Shown here: positions 1 to 9,797 of the stretch, piece by piece
Numbering within the stretch: the stretch's first letter is position 1
Layout of the letters: every line of letters begins with the position of its first letter
Origin: Paenibacillus amylolyticus
GTDB lineage: Bacteria > Bacillota > Bacilli > Paenibacillales > Paenibacillaceae
Direction: 5' to 3'
NCBI RefSeq assembly: GCF_029689945.1
Contig: NZ_CP121451.1
Coordinates: 5,208,001-5,272,000, forward strand
DNA length: 64,000 bases
Program-made: the position numbers and the translations under genes
The notes under the pieces: generated by a model
The model's database searches: none
Told to the model about the DNA's origin: nothing
Seen by the model: only the letters and a program-made list of their open reading frames with translations

Positions 1-36
1 AATGGGAACGGTCTTTGGACTCATTGTCTCTACATT

Positions 37-1351
37 CTATTGATTCTGCTTCAGCCAGTCATTATGACGTTTGACCATGTTCTGTACCGTAACTTCGGCA
101 GTCTGGTTCCCAAGGAAGAACTTTTCATACTCCTGTGCACGCAGATCGACCAATTCCTGTGCAATACTGCGGACAAACGTAGGTGTCTTATCACCATACA
201 ACACGAATTCAAGTGACTCTTTGTCATAAGAATCGGCATAATCGCCCAGCAGATGATCAATAGCCGTCTGTTGATCAACTGCATTCGAGGACGGCAGGCG
301 GCCACCCGAGCCATCGGCATCATTCCACCATCCGCATACCATTTCAGGAACTCCCATGCGGCTTCTTTATTTTTCGACTTGGAATTGATCGCAATAAAGT
401 CACCCAGTCCCCCACTCTTCACCATATCCGCTTCCTGTGCAACCAGTCTCGGTACAGGGGCAAAGGCGATTTTCCAATCCCGAGGGAATTCGGTCATATT
501 GTTCGACGTGCGGATCAGCCATTCACCGATATTAATCATGGCAGACTCGCCGCCAAGGAACATGTTCTCCACCGGCATTTTGGAAGTCAACTGCTCACCA
601 AGTGGTGGCGTGGTTGCATCCTCCTTCATCATTCCGTTCAACGTCTCCAGCCATTTGGTAACGAGCGGATCGTCAAGGTTGGAGGTTCCGTCCGCCTTAA
701 CATAGCCGTTCTTCACCAGAACGGAGTCGAGCGGGTCCACATAGGAAGCGGTATGCTGCACCAATCCGTACTTGAACCCAGCGGACTTCAGCTTGAGCGC
801 ATATTCACGGGCTTCATCCCAGGTCCAGGCTGTAGGTACGCTCAGTCCGGCCTGATCAAGCGCTTTCATATTTAACGCGAAGAAGGCAGCGTTTTCTTGG
901 TCGGCATCCCGTAGTATTTGCCATCCACTTTCCAGGAAGCCGCATCTTCACCCATTTTCTCATCAATGTTGTAGTCGGTGAACTCGCTTAGATCCAGAGC
1001 TGTTCCGCCTTTGATGCGTTTGTCCAGATTGGTGAGGGTATAGTTGACATACAGGTCAACGTTCTGACCGGTGGACAGCGCTGTATCCAACTTCAGGTTG
1101 CCATCATCATCATTCACAAACCGCACATATTCCACCTGAATATCCGGATGCTCCGCATTCCAGGTATCCACGACTTCCTGCGGACCATTCTCGGGCGGCA
1201 CCGCGCCCCACATGGTGAGCTTCACTTTTCCCGTCGCCGCTCCACCTCCGTTATCTCCACCGTTCGTCTCATTTTTACCAACACAGCCGGCAAGCAAGCC
1301 CAGCATCAGCGCACCTACGATTAACCCGGTTAATCCTTTTCTGATTCTCAT
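37..1351 (-). pseudogene. Family 1 sugar-binding lipoprotein of an ABC importer, frameshifted twice
   Basis: Extracellular solute-binding lipoprotein that would hand a sugar or oligosaccharide to an ABC permease, which is not in the window and may lie past the left edge. The chosen ATG has GGGAGG about 12 bases upstream and gives a lipoprotein signal ending in LLAGC (Cys23). A Gly/Asn linker and KVKLTMWGAVPPENGP, typical of family 1 binding proteins, follow. The frame breaks near 892-895, where an A run looks one base short (TKK, then NAAFFALNMKALDQAG in the next frame). It breaks again near 304-312 (GGMMPMA, then GGRLPSSNAV). Joined, the pieces give about 438 residues, normal for the family. 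It follows a YesM/YesN-type sensor pair on the same strand, which probably controls it. Real decay cannot be excluded, but indel errors seem likelier. Confidence 0.82.
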
Positions 1352-1522
1352 CTGGTCACATGACCTCCCTGAATTGAAAGTGTACCTTCCGTTACATCGT
1401 AGCAGGGACCTTGCTGGGTTCATAAGATACATATCCATGATTTGAATGGAACAAAAATACGGATTTTACTCTACCTTGTCTAAACACTTGGGTACACATA
1501 TTCCTTCTATTCATCCTGTGCG

Positions 1523-2374
1523 TCATGAGCGGTGGCGATATTGGCTGGGCGTGTAACCGGTCCAGCGCTTAAATATTTTGATAAAATAATTATCGCTTCC
1601 GAATCCTACCCGGTAACCAATCTCCTGTACAGGAAGATCCGTCTCGCGCAAGTATTCAGCCGCTTTCTCCATCCGTACCCCATGCAGGTAATGAATCAAG
1701 GTATGACCGGTTTTCTTTTTGAACAAAGCACTCACATAATTCTCGCCCATCATCACATATCGTGACATGGATTTGACGGTAATGTCCTGATCGTAGTGCT
1801 GTCCAATGTACTCAATGATTTTGCTAATCTCCGGATGCTTCACAACCGGCTCACGCACAGGTATGAACGGAAGATCCGTATCAGACGACTGCGCAGAAGA
1901 GACAGTAATAGAATCAGGTGAAGCTGGCGTTGAAGTGAGAACCGGTGTGGATGATGGCACTTCATGATGAGTTGTTTCTATGCGGGCTTCCGCCGAAGCT
2001 CCCAGTTCCGCACTTACTTTGCGTAGTGTATCACGCAGTGAATTCACACTCATGGACAGCTTTAGAATATAATTCGAAGCCCCGTATTCCATCGCTCGGC
2101 GTACATATTCGAACTCCCCCATACAGGTGAGCATCACAAACTTGGTTTTCAACCCGGCCTGACGGGTCTGCCTAAGTAATTCCAGACCGTCCATGCCTGG
2201 CATGACAATATCGGTCAGCACCAGATCGGGTGTATCCTGTATGATCATCGCCAGCGCTTCAGTTCCATTACCGGATTCTCCGATGACCGTGAAGCCCAGC
2301 TCCTCCCAGGAAATAATCTCTCGCACCGACTCCCGTACAAATACCTCATCCTCTACAAGCAATACCTTCCACAT
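1523..2374 (-). CDS. AraC-type response regulator (YesN-like)
   Basis: Cytoplasmic response regulator of 283 residues. The receiver domain (about 1-120) shows the acidic pair at E8/D9, phospho-acceptor Asp55 in LTDIVMPGMDG, and the conserved Lys in NYILKLS. A variable linker rich in Ser/Thr/Pro follows. The C-terminal 100 residues are an AraC/XylS double helix-turn-helix (IGYRVGFGSDNYFIKIFKRW, then TPSQYR). It starts 27 bases after the end of the sensor kinase gene on the same strand, so the two form one transcription unit. The usual target of such pairs is the adjacent sugar ABC transporter, here the binding-protein gene downstream. The sugar sensed cannot be read from the sequence. Confidence 0.92.
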   Translation of the reverse strand: MWKVLLVEDEVFVRESVREIISWEELGFTVIGESGNGTEALAMIIQDTPDLVLTDIVMPGMDGLELLRQTRQAGLKTKFVMLTCMGEFEYVRRAMEYGASNYILKLSMSVNSLRDTLRKVSAELGASAEARIETTHHEVPSSTPVLTSTPASPDSITVSSAQSSDTDLPFIPVREPVVKHPEISKIIEYIGQHYDQDITVKSMSRYVMMGENYVSALFKKKTGHTLIHYLHGVRMEKAAEYLRETDLPVQEIGYRVGFGSDNYFIKIFKRWTGYTPSQYRHRS

Positions 2375-2400
2375 GCCCGATTCCCCTCTCCAGTAGTCGG

Positions 2401-4221
2401 CTAGTCTGAGCGCTTCTGTACATAAGGCGTCGACAATAAAAAAGGAATGCTGAACCTCACTAATGTCCCTGGCTCGGTATCGATCACTTCAAGTTCACTT
2501 TGGCCTTTGAACAATAACCGCAATCGTTCCCTGAGGTTGGACAGACCAATCCCCGGACGCGTGCGGGTTGTCTGCTGACGGCGGGATTCCGCCATTCCAA
2601 TTCCGTTGTCTGCCACCTCCAGCATCAGCATGCCTGTGTCTTGCCTATAAATTTCGATGCGGATCTGACCAAGCTGCTCCAGTGGCCCGACACCATGATG
2701 AATGGCATTCTCCACCAGTGGCTGCAAGCTCAGCTTGGGCACCAACGCATACTCCAGTGTATCGTCAAATTCACAAGTCACCTCAAAACTATCGCGGTAT
2801 CGAATCCGCTGGATATGAAGATAGGCTTGAACCAACTCGATCTCATCCTTTAGGTACACCAATTCAACCTGTGAATTCAGGCTGACTTCCAATAACTTGC
2901 CCAAGGAAACACACATCTCGGAAATCTCCTCATTCCCGCTGCGGATCGCACTCCATTTCATTGTATTCAACGTATTTAGAAGAAAGTGCGGATTCATCTG
3001 GGCGAGAAGCATGTGAAAATGTACCGCTTCCTTCTGGCGTTCCTCCGCCTTGAGTCTGTTAATCAGCTGATTGGCATCATCAAGCATCGTATTGAAGGTA
3101 CGTGTCAGTTCCAGTACTTCCCCGCGGCTGCGGCCTTCCGGAATACGAATCTTGAGGTTTTTGCGGACAACCTCTTTCATCTTATTCTGCAAGTGCGACA
3201 AAGGGCGCGTAAACGTTGCCGAGATCATAAAAGCCATCACTACAAATGCGCCTGTGAAACCAAAAAAGGTCAGAAAGTATCGCTGTTTAAGCTCGGATAT
3301 CTCTGTAAACAGAATGGAAAGTGGAATGCGGTTCACCATATACCAATCCAGTGATTCGATGTACACGTAGTTAATCAGCGTATCCGAGGCTGGATCGGTC
3401 AGATAAGCCTGTGCCGGATGAAGAGCAATTTCACGCGTAACGTCCGGGGAAAGCGCGGCTGTTTTGGATGAACTGGCTATGGTCTCTCCACTGCCTGTAA
3501 TCAGGTAATACTCCTGGTTGCTCTGGGAATCCTTCAACATGGTCTGGAACCAGTAGGAGTAATCGATGCTAATTCGGGCCAATCCATATCGCTTGCCGCC
3601 GCTATCTTTCATGTAAGCATACAGCGACAACAGGTACGGGCTGGAGGATAACTCCCTGAGCACAGGATTGGTATCCCGTGCATCCCAGCGATAGAAGAGT
3701 TCTTCCGGTTGACTCGGTTGTGACTTCGCACCGCCTTGTGGAATGGTTATCTCTCCCAGCCGATCACGGAATTGTTCCAGATAGGGACCGTAAGACAGCG
3801 CTTCTTTCGGCAAATACGAAGTGTAAACGCTATCATGAAAGTCCAGTAAGGTAAAGTATACGGAAGGATTATATAGAAAAAAACTGTTGTTGATCATTTT
3901 GAACTTTTCTTCCACCAGTGACTTGTTCTCCAGCGGTGTGCGACTGTCCGGGGAGGTTAGCACACTTCTTACCGCGGAATCCTGTTCCAGAAAAATGAGC
4001 GTTTTGAAGGCAATGCTCATCTGGTCCTCCAGAGAGCGGTACATCTGGACGAGCTGCTCATGACTCTGCTCACTGATTTTTTGCTCCACCAGCGATTCAA
4101 TCTGCTGATAATTGTAAACATTCAATGCACTGAACGGCAAGAGAATCAACACTACAAACGCACCGAACAGGCGGTACCTGAGCCGCTGTGGCAACCAATT
4201 CTTCCAATATGGCTTTTTCAT
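2401..4221 (-). CDS. Membrane sensor histidine kinase (YesM-like)
   Basis: Histidine kinase of about 606 residues, partner of the AraC-type regulator downstream. A first membrane helix (about 18-36, FGAFVVLILLPFSALNVY) is followed by an extracellular sensor region of about 270 residues, a second helix (FFGFTGAFVVMAFMIS) and a HAMP segment. The His_kinase domain carries QMNPHFLLNTLNTMKW with the phospho-acceptor His. The ATPase domain has LVENAIHHG and DNGIGM. An in-frame ATG exists 41 codons upstream, but the start at MKKPYWKNWLPQRL fits the family: a short basic leader, then the helix. AGGGGAG lies about 12 bases upstream. The ligand is unknown, probably a sugar given the neighbouring binding protein. 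Confidence 0.9.
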   Translation of the reverse strand: MKKPYWKNWLPQRLRYRLFGAFVVLILLPFSALNVYNYQQIESLVEQKISEQSHEQLVQMYRSLEDQMSIAFKTLIFLEQDSAVRSVLTSPDSRTPLENKSLVEEKFKMINNSFFLYNPSVYFTLLDFHDSVYTSYLPKEALSYGPYLEQFRDRLGEITIPQGGAKSQPSQPEELFYRWDARDTNPVLRELSSSPYLLSLYAYMKDSGGKRYGLARISIDYSYWFQTMLKDSQSNQEYYLITGSGETIASSSKTAALSPDVTREIALHPAQAYLTDPASDTLINYVYIESLDWYMVNRIPLSILFTEISELKQRYFLTFFGFTGAFVVMAFMISATFTRPLSHLQNKMKEVVRKNLKIRIPEGRSRGEVLELTRTFNTMLDDANQLINRLKAEERQKEAVHFHMLLAQMNPHFLLNTLNTMKWSAIRSGNEEISEMCVSLGKLLEVSLNSQVELVYLKDEIELVQAYLHIQRIRYRDSFEVTCEFDDTLEYALVPKLSLQPLVENAIHHGVGPLEQLGQIRIEIYRQDTGMLMLEVADNGIGMAESRRQQTTRTRPGIGLSNLRERLRLLFKGQSELEVIDTEPGTLVRFSIPFLLSTPYVQKRSD

Positions 4222-4394
4222 TCCTTTGGCTCGCTCCCCTGCAATTAATGACCCCATTATAGCACCACCCTGCCATATACAGCCGGAGTTGATTGATTTG
4301 CATGGATTTGTGATATTCGCTGCCTGCATCCATGGGAAATGCACAGATATGTTCTATTGATGTTCGGAAAAACTTGATGTATCGATCGTTCGAT

Positions 4395-4442
4395 TGAATG
4401 AATGAATGAATGAATGGATGGATGGATGGATGGATGGATGGG
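4395..4442. repeat. Tetranucleotide microsatellite (TGAA)5(TGGA)6
   Basis: Five tandem TGAA units followed by six TGGA units and a partial TGGG, in the gap between the sensor kinase start and the end of the AraC gene. Short reading frames through it only encode the repeat and are not genes. Copy number could vary by slipped-strand mispairing. It lies upstream of the kinase/regulator pair. Confidence 0.9.
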
Positions 4443-4451
4443 ACTCTTACC

Positions 4452-5218
4452 TTACACTTGATGCCGTCTCCGATATTCAGAGGGGCTTATTCCTATGGAA
4501 GACGAGAATACACGGCTCAGATAAAATCCGTTCTCATATCCACATCTCTCGGCGATCTGCGTCAGGGTCAGACGGCTATTGGCCAGCAAGGCTTTTGCCT
4601 TTTTGAGACGAATCGCTTTCAGATAATCGGAGGGTGTCTCTTGAAAGGCCTCCCGGAACCTTCGGGTAAGCTGGACTGGACTCAATGCCAGATGTTCCGC
4701 CAACGTTCGGAGACTCACTGCCTCTCCAGCCCACTCTTCCAACATCACTGCCGCTTCAGCCATCAGAGTATCCTCCGTGAACTTCGTTTCCATTATACTG
4801 CTCTGCCTGCGCTCCCATTGATACAGCCGCCACAAATCCATCATCAGATGGGTTTTCCATCCTGTTGCAGCCTCATCATTGTCCTCACTCGCCAGACGCA
4901 GATAGGCATAGGTAGAAGCCAGACGCTTTGTATCATTAATGAGGGATTTGCCGATGGGTGGCAGGAGGTCTCGGCATCTGCGGAGTGACAACGGAACAGC
5001 ATATAGTGAAATGTCAGCGGGGTTACCGTCTCTCTGCGAAAAGGAACGCGGGGTGGGCACAACACCAGATCAGCAAAACCCGCCTCTCCGCTCTGTCCAT
5101 CAATCTCGTAACGAAAAACGCCCTCTTCCACGGCAAAGACCACCCAAGCGTCGTAGATATCTTCTGCCAGAGCAAATTCAGCTTTCTTCTTCCAGTAGAT
5201 GTGATTAAGAAGCTCCAT
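4452..5218 (-). pseudogene. AraC family transcriptional regulator, frameshifted
   Basis: One-component AraC regulator of about 255 residues when joined. The N-terminal part (MELLNHIYWKKKAEFALAED, then a cupin-like ligand-binding region) ends in the wrong frame near 4956-4973. The correct continuation (LLPPIGKSLINDTKRLAS) is in the next frame and leads to a C-terminal double helix-turn-helix: VSLRTLAEHLALSPVQLTRR, then LTQIAERCGYENGFYLSRVF and SPSEYRRR. One missing base restores the frame. The start has AGGTGTGTC before the ATG. It is divergently oriented to the FAD-dependent oxidoreductase, which is its likely target. Effector unknown. Confidence 0.82.
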
Positions 5219-5370
5219 GACACACCTGCCTTTGTTATGAAATAAAGTATATGCTCGATGATAATATAGTGTATTTGAAAAGTAAATATATAGAACTATT
5301 ATGAAATTATAGATATGAACTATGAAATCTTGGCTAAGGCTTATCCATATTCAATGAGAGAGGTGTTCGT

Positions 5371-7634
5371 ATGAAGCATGAACTCGTTACACCGGATATC
5401 ACCGTCATCGGGGGTGGGCTTGCCGGCGTATGCGCCGCCATATCTGCTGCCCGGCTGGGCCAACAGGTCGCTCTGGTGCAGAATCGTCCTGTACTCGGCG
5501 GCAATTCCAGCAGTGAAGTACGCGTATGGGTCTGCGGCGCTACCGCCCACGGGATTAACCGTTATGCCCGCGAGACAGGCATCATGGGGGAACTGTTTGT
5601 AGAGAATCAGTATCGTAATCCGGAGGGCAATCCCTATCTCTGGGACTTGATCATTCTGGAAGCCGTTCGAGCTGAATCCAACATCAGCCTGTACCTGAAC
5701 ACGGATGTCCATGAAGTTGAGGCCACTGGGGATGGCGAGGAACGTATGATCACCTCTGTTACCGGGTGGATGATGGGCTCTGAGCGCAAAATCCGATTCG
5801 AGAGTCAGATCTATCTGGACTGTACGGGTGATGGACTGGTTGGTTTTCTGGCAGGTGCCAAGTTTGCACTCGGCCGGGAAGCCCGCAGCGAATATGGTGA
5901 AGAATGGGCACCGGAGGTGGCCGACCAGATCACGCTGGGCAGTACACTGCTCTTTTATACCAAAGATACAGGTGCGCCCGTCCGCTATATCCCGCCTTCT
6001 TTTGCCAAGGATATCACGCAGACGAGTATTCCCATTCGCCGGGTTATTCGCAGCGGGGATTCCGGTTGCCATTATTGGTGGATTGAATGGGGCGGTGAAC
6101 ATGACACCGTTCATGACAATGAGCTGATCCGTGATGAGCTGTGGTCCGTGATCTATGGAATCTGGGACTATATCAAGAACTCCGGCAAGTTCGATGCCGA
6201 TCATATGACGCTGGAGTGGATTGGTTCGCTGCCTGGCAAAAGGGAGTACCGCCGCTTCACAGGTGACCATGTACTCACCCAGAACGATATTATAAGCCAG
6301 CGGGAGTTCCCGGATGCCGTTGCCTTTGGCGGCTGGTCCATCGACCTGCATCCCCCGCAGGGCATGTACGCCGAAGCGAGCGGCTCGAAGCATATGCATG
6401 CCGACGGCATATATCACGTGCCGTTCCGCTCGCTGTATTCCGCCAATGTGCGGAATATGCTCATGGCCGGACGCGACATCAGCGCATCGCATGTCGCTTT
6501 TGGCACGACCCGCGTCATGGCCACATGCGCGGTCATCGGCGAAGCCGCGGGTACGGGCGCGGCGCTCTGCGCGGCCATGGGGGTATCGCCGCGCGAACTG
6601 CACGCGCGGCATCTGGCGGCGCTGCAGCAGACGTTGCTGCGGCAGGACGCTTCCATCATCGGCGTGCGCGCCGCGATGAGCTGGATCTGGCCCGGCGTGC
6701 CCAGGCTACCGCCTCCAGCACGCTGATGGGCATTGCTCTTGAGCAGCCTGGCGAGACGTACCCGCTGGGTACGGATGTTGCCCTGCTGCTGCCAGTGCAT
6801 CCATTGCTCAGCGGCCTGGAGCTGCTGCTGGATGCATCCGGCGATACCACGCTAACGGTAGAGCTATGGGATACGGGGCGTAAGGAGAACTACGTCCCGC
6901 ATTCATTACAAGTTACGGCGACTGTTAACGTAACAACAGGAAGTAGGCAGTGGGTGAAGGTTCCGCTCGAATGGCGACCGGAAGAACCGCAAAATGCTTT
7001 TATCATTATCCGGGCAAATGAAGCCGTCACCCTCTACCATTCCACGGAAGCACATAGCGGGGTACTGATCTTCTTCCGAACAGAAGAGAATCATGTGTCC
7101 AAAAATCTGGAGGATCATGCCACAGATCAGCCTGTTGTCTTGTGGTCCATGCAAGGGTTGGCGCGCCAGCCCTTCTGCTGTCGTACCCTCGCTGAGACTT
7201 CTGCCTATTCAGCGGACAACACGATCAACGGTTATCATCGCCCTTACGGCGGGCCTCAGCAGTGGATGTCGCAACCGATGCAGTCTGGCAAGCCGGAATG
7301 GGTGCAATTGGCATGGGAAGAGCCACAAACGGTGGCTGAACTGCACCTGACGTTTAATGATGATGTGAACGAGGATCTGGTTAATTTGCATCACCATCAG
7401 ACTGCATTCCGTGTGATGCCTGAGCTGGTGCGTGATTATCGAGTCGAGGTATTGGCTCAGTCTGGCGAGTGGATCGAGATTATCAACGCTACGGAAAATC
7501 GCAGAAGAAAAATCATTCATCACCTGGATGTTCCTATGTACGCGCAAGCATTTAAGGTTATCATTCATGCGACCAATGGCAGCAAGTACGCGGAGTTGAT
7601 CGAGATTCGGGCGTACGGGGAAGGTACACAGTAG
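5371..7634 (+). pseudogene. FAD-dependent oxidoreductase with C-terminal beta-sandwich region, frameshifted
   Basis: FAD_oxidored-type flavoprotein of about 755 residues when repaired. The N-terminus has the dinucleotide-binding motif VIGGGLAGVCAAISAARLG, then PVLGGNSSSEVRV and LDCTGDG. The flavin-binding end of the domain (MLMAGRDISASHVAFGTTRV, then GEAAGTGAA) lies around residues 365-410. Near 6663-6672 the frame shifts. The continuation (RDELDLARRAQATASSTLMG) leads to about 300 residues of likely carbohydrate-binding or discoidin-like folds, common in secreted-polysaccharide-degradation loci. One missing base in a GC-rich run explains the break. No signal peptide, so cytoplasmic. GAGAGGTG precedes the ATG. 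The divergent AraC gene may regulate it. Substrate unknown. Confidence 0.82.
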
Positions 7635-7648
7635 GAAGACTCAAGCAA

Positions 7649-7688
7649 AAAAGACAGGTTGTCTTGATCATCAAGACTGCCTGTCTTT
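7649..7688. terminator. Intrinsic terminator between convergent genes
   Basis: Arms AAAGACAGG and CCTGTCTTT, with a second inner pairing TGTCTTGAT/ATCAAGAC, form a long hairpin between the ends of the oxidoreductase (+) and the phosphotransferase (-). A-rich and T-rich flanks suit termination in both directions. Confidence 0.75.
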
Positions 7689-7791
7689 ACGTCATCATGT
7701 TCATGCGATAGATTGAACGTTTTATTTTCTCCAATGATTCATACTTGTAATGATATGTACCGAATCCAATAGTTGATAGGCACTGTCCTTT

Positions 7792-8592
7792 TTAAGTCCA
7801 ATCATCAAAATGCTTTTCAAGAAAGATAAGCTCTCTCTCATAGTGTGCAAGATGACCTTCCTCTACCATGTTTATAAAAGCGCGTTCCCCGGCAGCAGCA
7901 CGATCAGATAGGGTTTGACACATAAAACGAATGCGGGCCACAATCCACTCCTTCAAGTCTGCCGGAACACCCAGACCGTAATTGGTCATGAATAATGCAA
8001 TGCGATTCTTTCGAATAGCTCCGTGCAGCTCGCTAGCGTATGTTATAACACCTTTTCCATTCAGCTCTGGTGAGAAATTTGCAAGTGGCACGGATGTATA
8101 CAAGGTATAAGCGATATCCCACATGCGCGGACCCGGGCCCGCCATATCAAAATCAATAATTCCTTGCGGATGGCCAGCCTTATACACCATATTATATGGC
8201 GCAAAATCGTTGTGACATACAACCTCATCTTCAGTGATATCTGGATATCTGTTCGTTGATTCTGATGTTGTTGTAAATCCAATGGTCGCATCATGATAAC
8301 TTCTCAACAGTTTAGCGACTTCAATCAAAGATTCGTCTGACCACATATACTCTTCCAGATCGGGATAATCATTGCCTGGAACGTGTCCGTCAAGATAGGA
8401 GAGTATTTCTCTTCCCTCTTCATCTACTCCCAGATATCGAGGAGCATGATCGTATCCAACTTTTTCGAGATGCACCAGCAGCTCCTGCACATAAGGATCA
8501 GGTCTGGCACTCCGGCGAACTGTCGCTCCGATTCTGACAACCTGATTCACATTACCGCCCGTTAATACTTCCTCCTGTTCGGACACTTTCAT
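7792..8592 (-). CDS. Aminoglycoside phosphotransferase (APH) family kinase
   Basis: Cytoplasmic kinase-like protein of 266 residues (APH, PF01636 type). The catalytic loop is VVCHNDFAPYNMV, with the catalytic Asp and the Asn that binds metal. The metal-binding segment is GIIDFDMAGPGPRMWDIAY. The N-lobe is short (GGNVNQVVRIGATVRR). Such proteins phosphorylate aminoglycosides, macrolides or small metabolites; the substrate here is unknown. GGAGGA precedes the ATG and overlaps the end of the small membrane-protein gene 11 bases upstream, so the two are probably cotranscribed. Confidence 0.85.
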   Translation of the reverse strand: MKVSEQEEVLTGGNVNQVVRIGATVRRSARPDPYVQELLVHLEKVGYDHAPRYLGVDEEGREILSYLDGHVPGNDYPDLEEYMWSDESLIEVAKLLRSYHDATIGFTTTSESTNRYPDITEDEVVCHNDFAPYNMVYKAGHPQGIIDFDMAGPGPRMWDIAYTLYTSVPLANFSPELNGKGVITYASELHGAIRKNRIALFMTNYGLGVPADLKEWIVARIRFMCQTLSDRAAAGERAFINMVEEGHLAHYERELIFLEKHFDDWT

Positions 8593-8603
8593 TCCTCCTC
8601 TAG

Positions 8604-8879
8604 CTACACTTCCTTGCTATGCCTATGATTACGATTTTTCTTGTAACTCCCCGGAAATCCCGCAACCAATAGTATGAATCCCACGAAGAACATGAAGTAT
8701 ACAAGCAAACCTGTTGGATGCTCGTTCGTCTGAGCGAACTGGGGTACATTGGTTCCTCCCGAAGCATATCCTGCTTCTACTATAGCAACAGATACTCGAA
8801 TTGAGATTCTTTCTATTGTCGAAATGAACACACTGCCAAGCATGAGTATCACACCCAAAATTTTATTGATATTGTTCAT
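8604..8879 (-). CDS. Small two-helix membrane protein, unknown function
   Basis: Protein of 91 residues with two predicted membrane helices (KILGVILMLGSVFISTI and LLVYFMFFVGFILLVAGFPG), a roughly 30-residue polar segment between them containing EAGYASGG, and a basic tail. GGAGGAGGTG precedes the ATG. It sits directly upstream of the APH-like gene. A protein of similar size and topology, also with a Gly-Tyr-Ala patch between two helices, lies at 32270-32593; the similarity is loose. No function recognised. Confidence 0.7.
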   Translation of the reverse strand: MNNINKILGVILMLGSVFISTIERISIRVSVAIVEAGYASGGTNVPQFAQTNEHPTGLLVYFMFFVGFILLVAGFPGSYKKNRNHRHSKEV

Positions 8880-9054
8880 GATACACCTCCTCCATCAACC
8901 ATACACCCTATTGCATACGCTTTATCCATTAAGTGTCTTTCGATTCTCCATTCCATATTCCTGCATTTAAGTCCAAATATGTTCCATCTTTAATCTCATC
9001 ATAACAAAATAGCGCCGTCATCACTGACGCCGCTGTTAATCCTCCCCGAATAAG

Positions 9055-9593
9055 TTACGTAGCCACCACTTGGTGCAGATCCATACTAATTTCGAAAAAG
9101 ACTGACCGTTCAACATAATACAGATCATATATCTGTTCATTTCTATTAATCCGCTGATAGACTTCTGGATACAGCTCATTGGCTAATTTCACATAAGGCA
9201 GTTTTTGGACCGCTTTTCTGGATCTTATATTTTGCTTGCGTATCTTCATATATACCGTTTCAATGTCATGTTCTAGAAACAATTCCACAAAGAAAGCTGA
9301 TTTGGCTCTTTGGCTATACCCATTTCCGAAAAAGGTGATCCAATCCATGTCGCTAAAAAACCAGTATGCCGCTCAATATGATACAGATCAATCGTCCCAA
9401 TAGGCTGTCCTGTCTCATTCAAAATGGTTCGGGAAATTACTGTCTTTTGCTCTTCTTCGGCCATCAATTGTTTCGTGAGAAATAGATACTCTTCATACGA
9501 TTGATATAGATAACGAACGTAAGGCGAAACCGCGGGGTCCCTCATTAAGCTGTACAGTGAATGGCATTCCTGCAAATCACGTTTTTTTAACAT
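9055..9593 (-). pseudogene. GNAT N-acetyltransferase, frameshifted
   Basis: RimJ/RimL-like GNAT acetyltransferase of about 179 residues when joined. The N-terminal part (MLKKRDLQECHSLYSLMRDP) runs to FLATWIGSPF and then loses frame. The next frame resumes as FGNGYSQRAKSAFFVELF, the acetyl-CoA pyrophosphate-binding region (G-N-G-Y-x-x-x-A). IRKQNIRSRKAVQKL, typical of the GNAT C-terminus, follows. The break is at an A run on the plus strand (9329-9333) and needs one extra base. The start is the ATG preceded by AGGTGG at about 8 bases. Substrate unknown. Confidence 0.8.
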
Positions 9594-9734
9594 TCTGTCT
9601 ACCACCTAGTCCTTTTAGTTCGCTATATCAAGCAAATTAAGTATATAAAAGCTATTGTGGAGTTTAATGAATTCTGTATATGTCTTATGTAAAATGCATT
9701 GGCAAATGTTGTTTTAGATCACCTTCCGGTAGCA

Positions 9735-9773
9735 CAAAAAACGGCATGTCCCTTTTGCAGGAACACGCCGTTT
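9735..9773 (-). terminator. Terminator of the endoglucanase gene
   Basis: On the minus strand AAACGGCGTGTTCC and GGGACATGCCGTTT pair around a short A-rich loop and are followed by a T run. It lies 25 bases after the endoglucanase stop. Confidence 0.8.
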
Positions 9774-9797
9774 GCACGGATTGAGCGGGTTCGTCTA

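Noticed and set aside
1-36. A feature at the left edge
   Set aside because: The 36 bases before the binding-protein stop hold no clear hairpin or gene start.
4410-4988. A 192-codon plus-strand frame starting in the tetranucleotide repeat
   Set aside because: It begins with repeat-encoded residues and overlaps the AraC gene on the other strand, whose helix-turn-helix is unmistakable.
5341-6612. A 423-codon open frame on the minus strand opposite the FAD oxidoreductase
   Set aside because: It is antisense to a gene with clear flavin-binding motifs, has no ribosome site or recognisable domain, and its openness follows from the codon bias of the real gene.
9055-9593. Two separate small acetyltransferase genes
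   Set aside because: Neither half has a complete GNAT fold, and they join exactly at a homopolymer run, so one frameshifted gene is the simpler reading.
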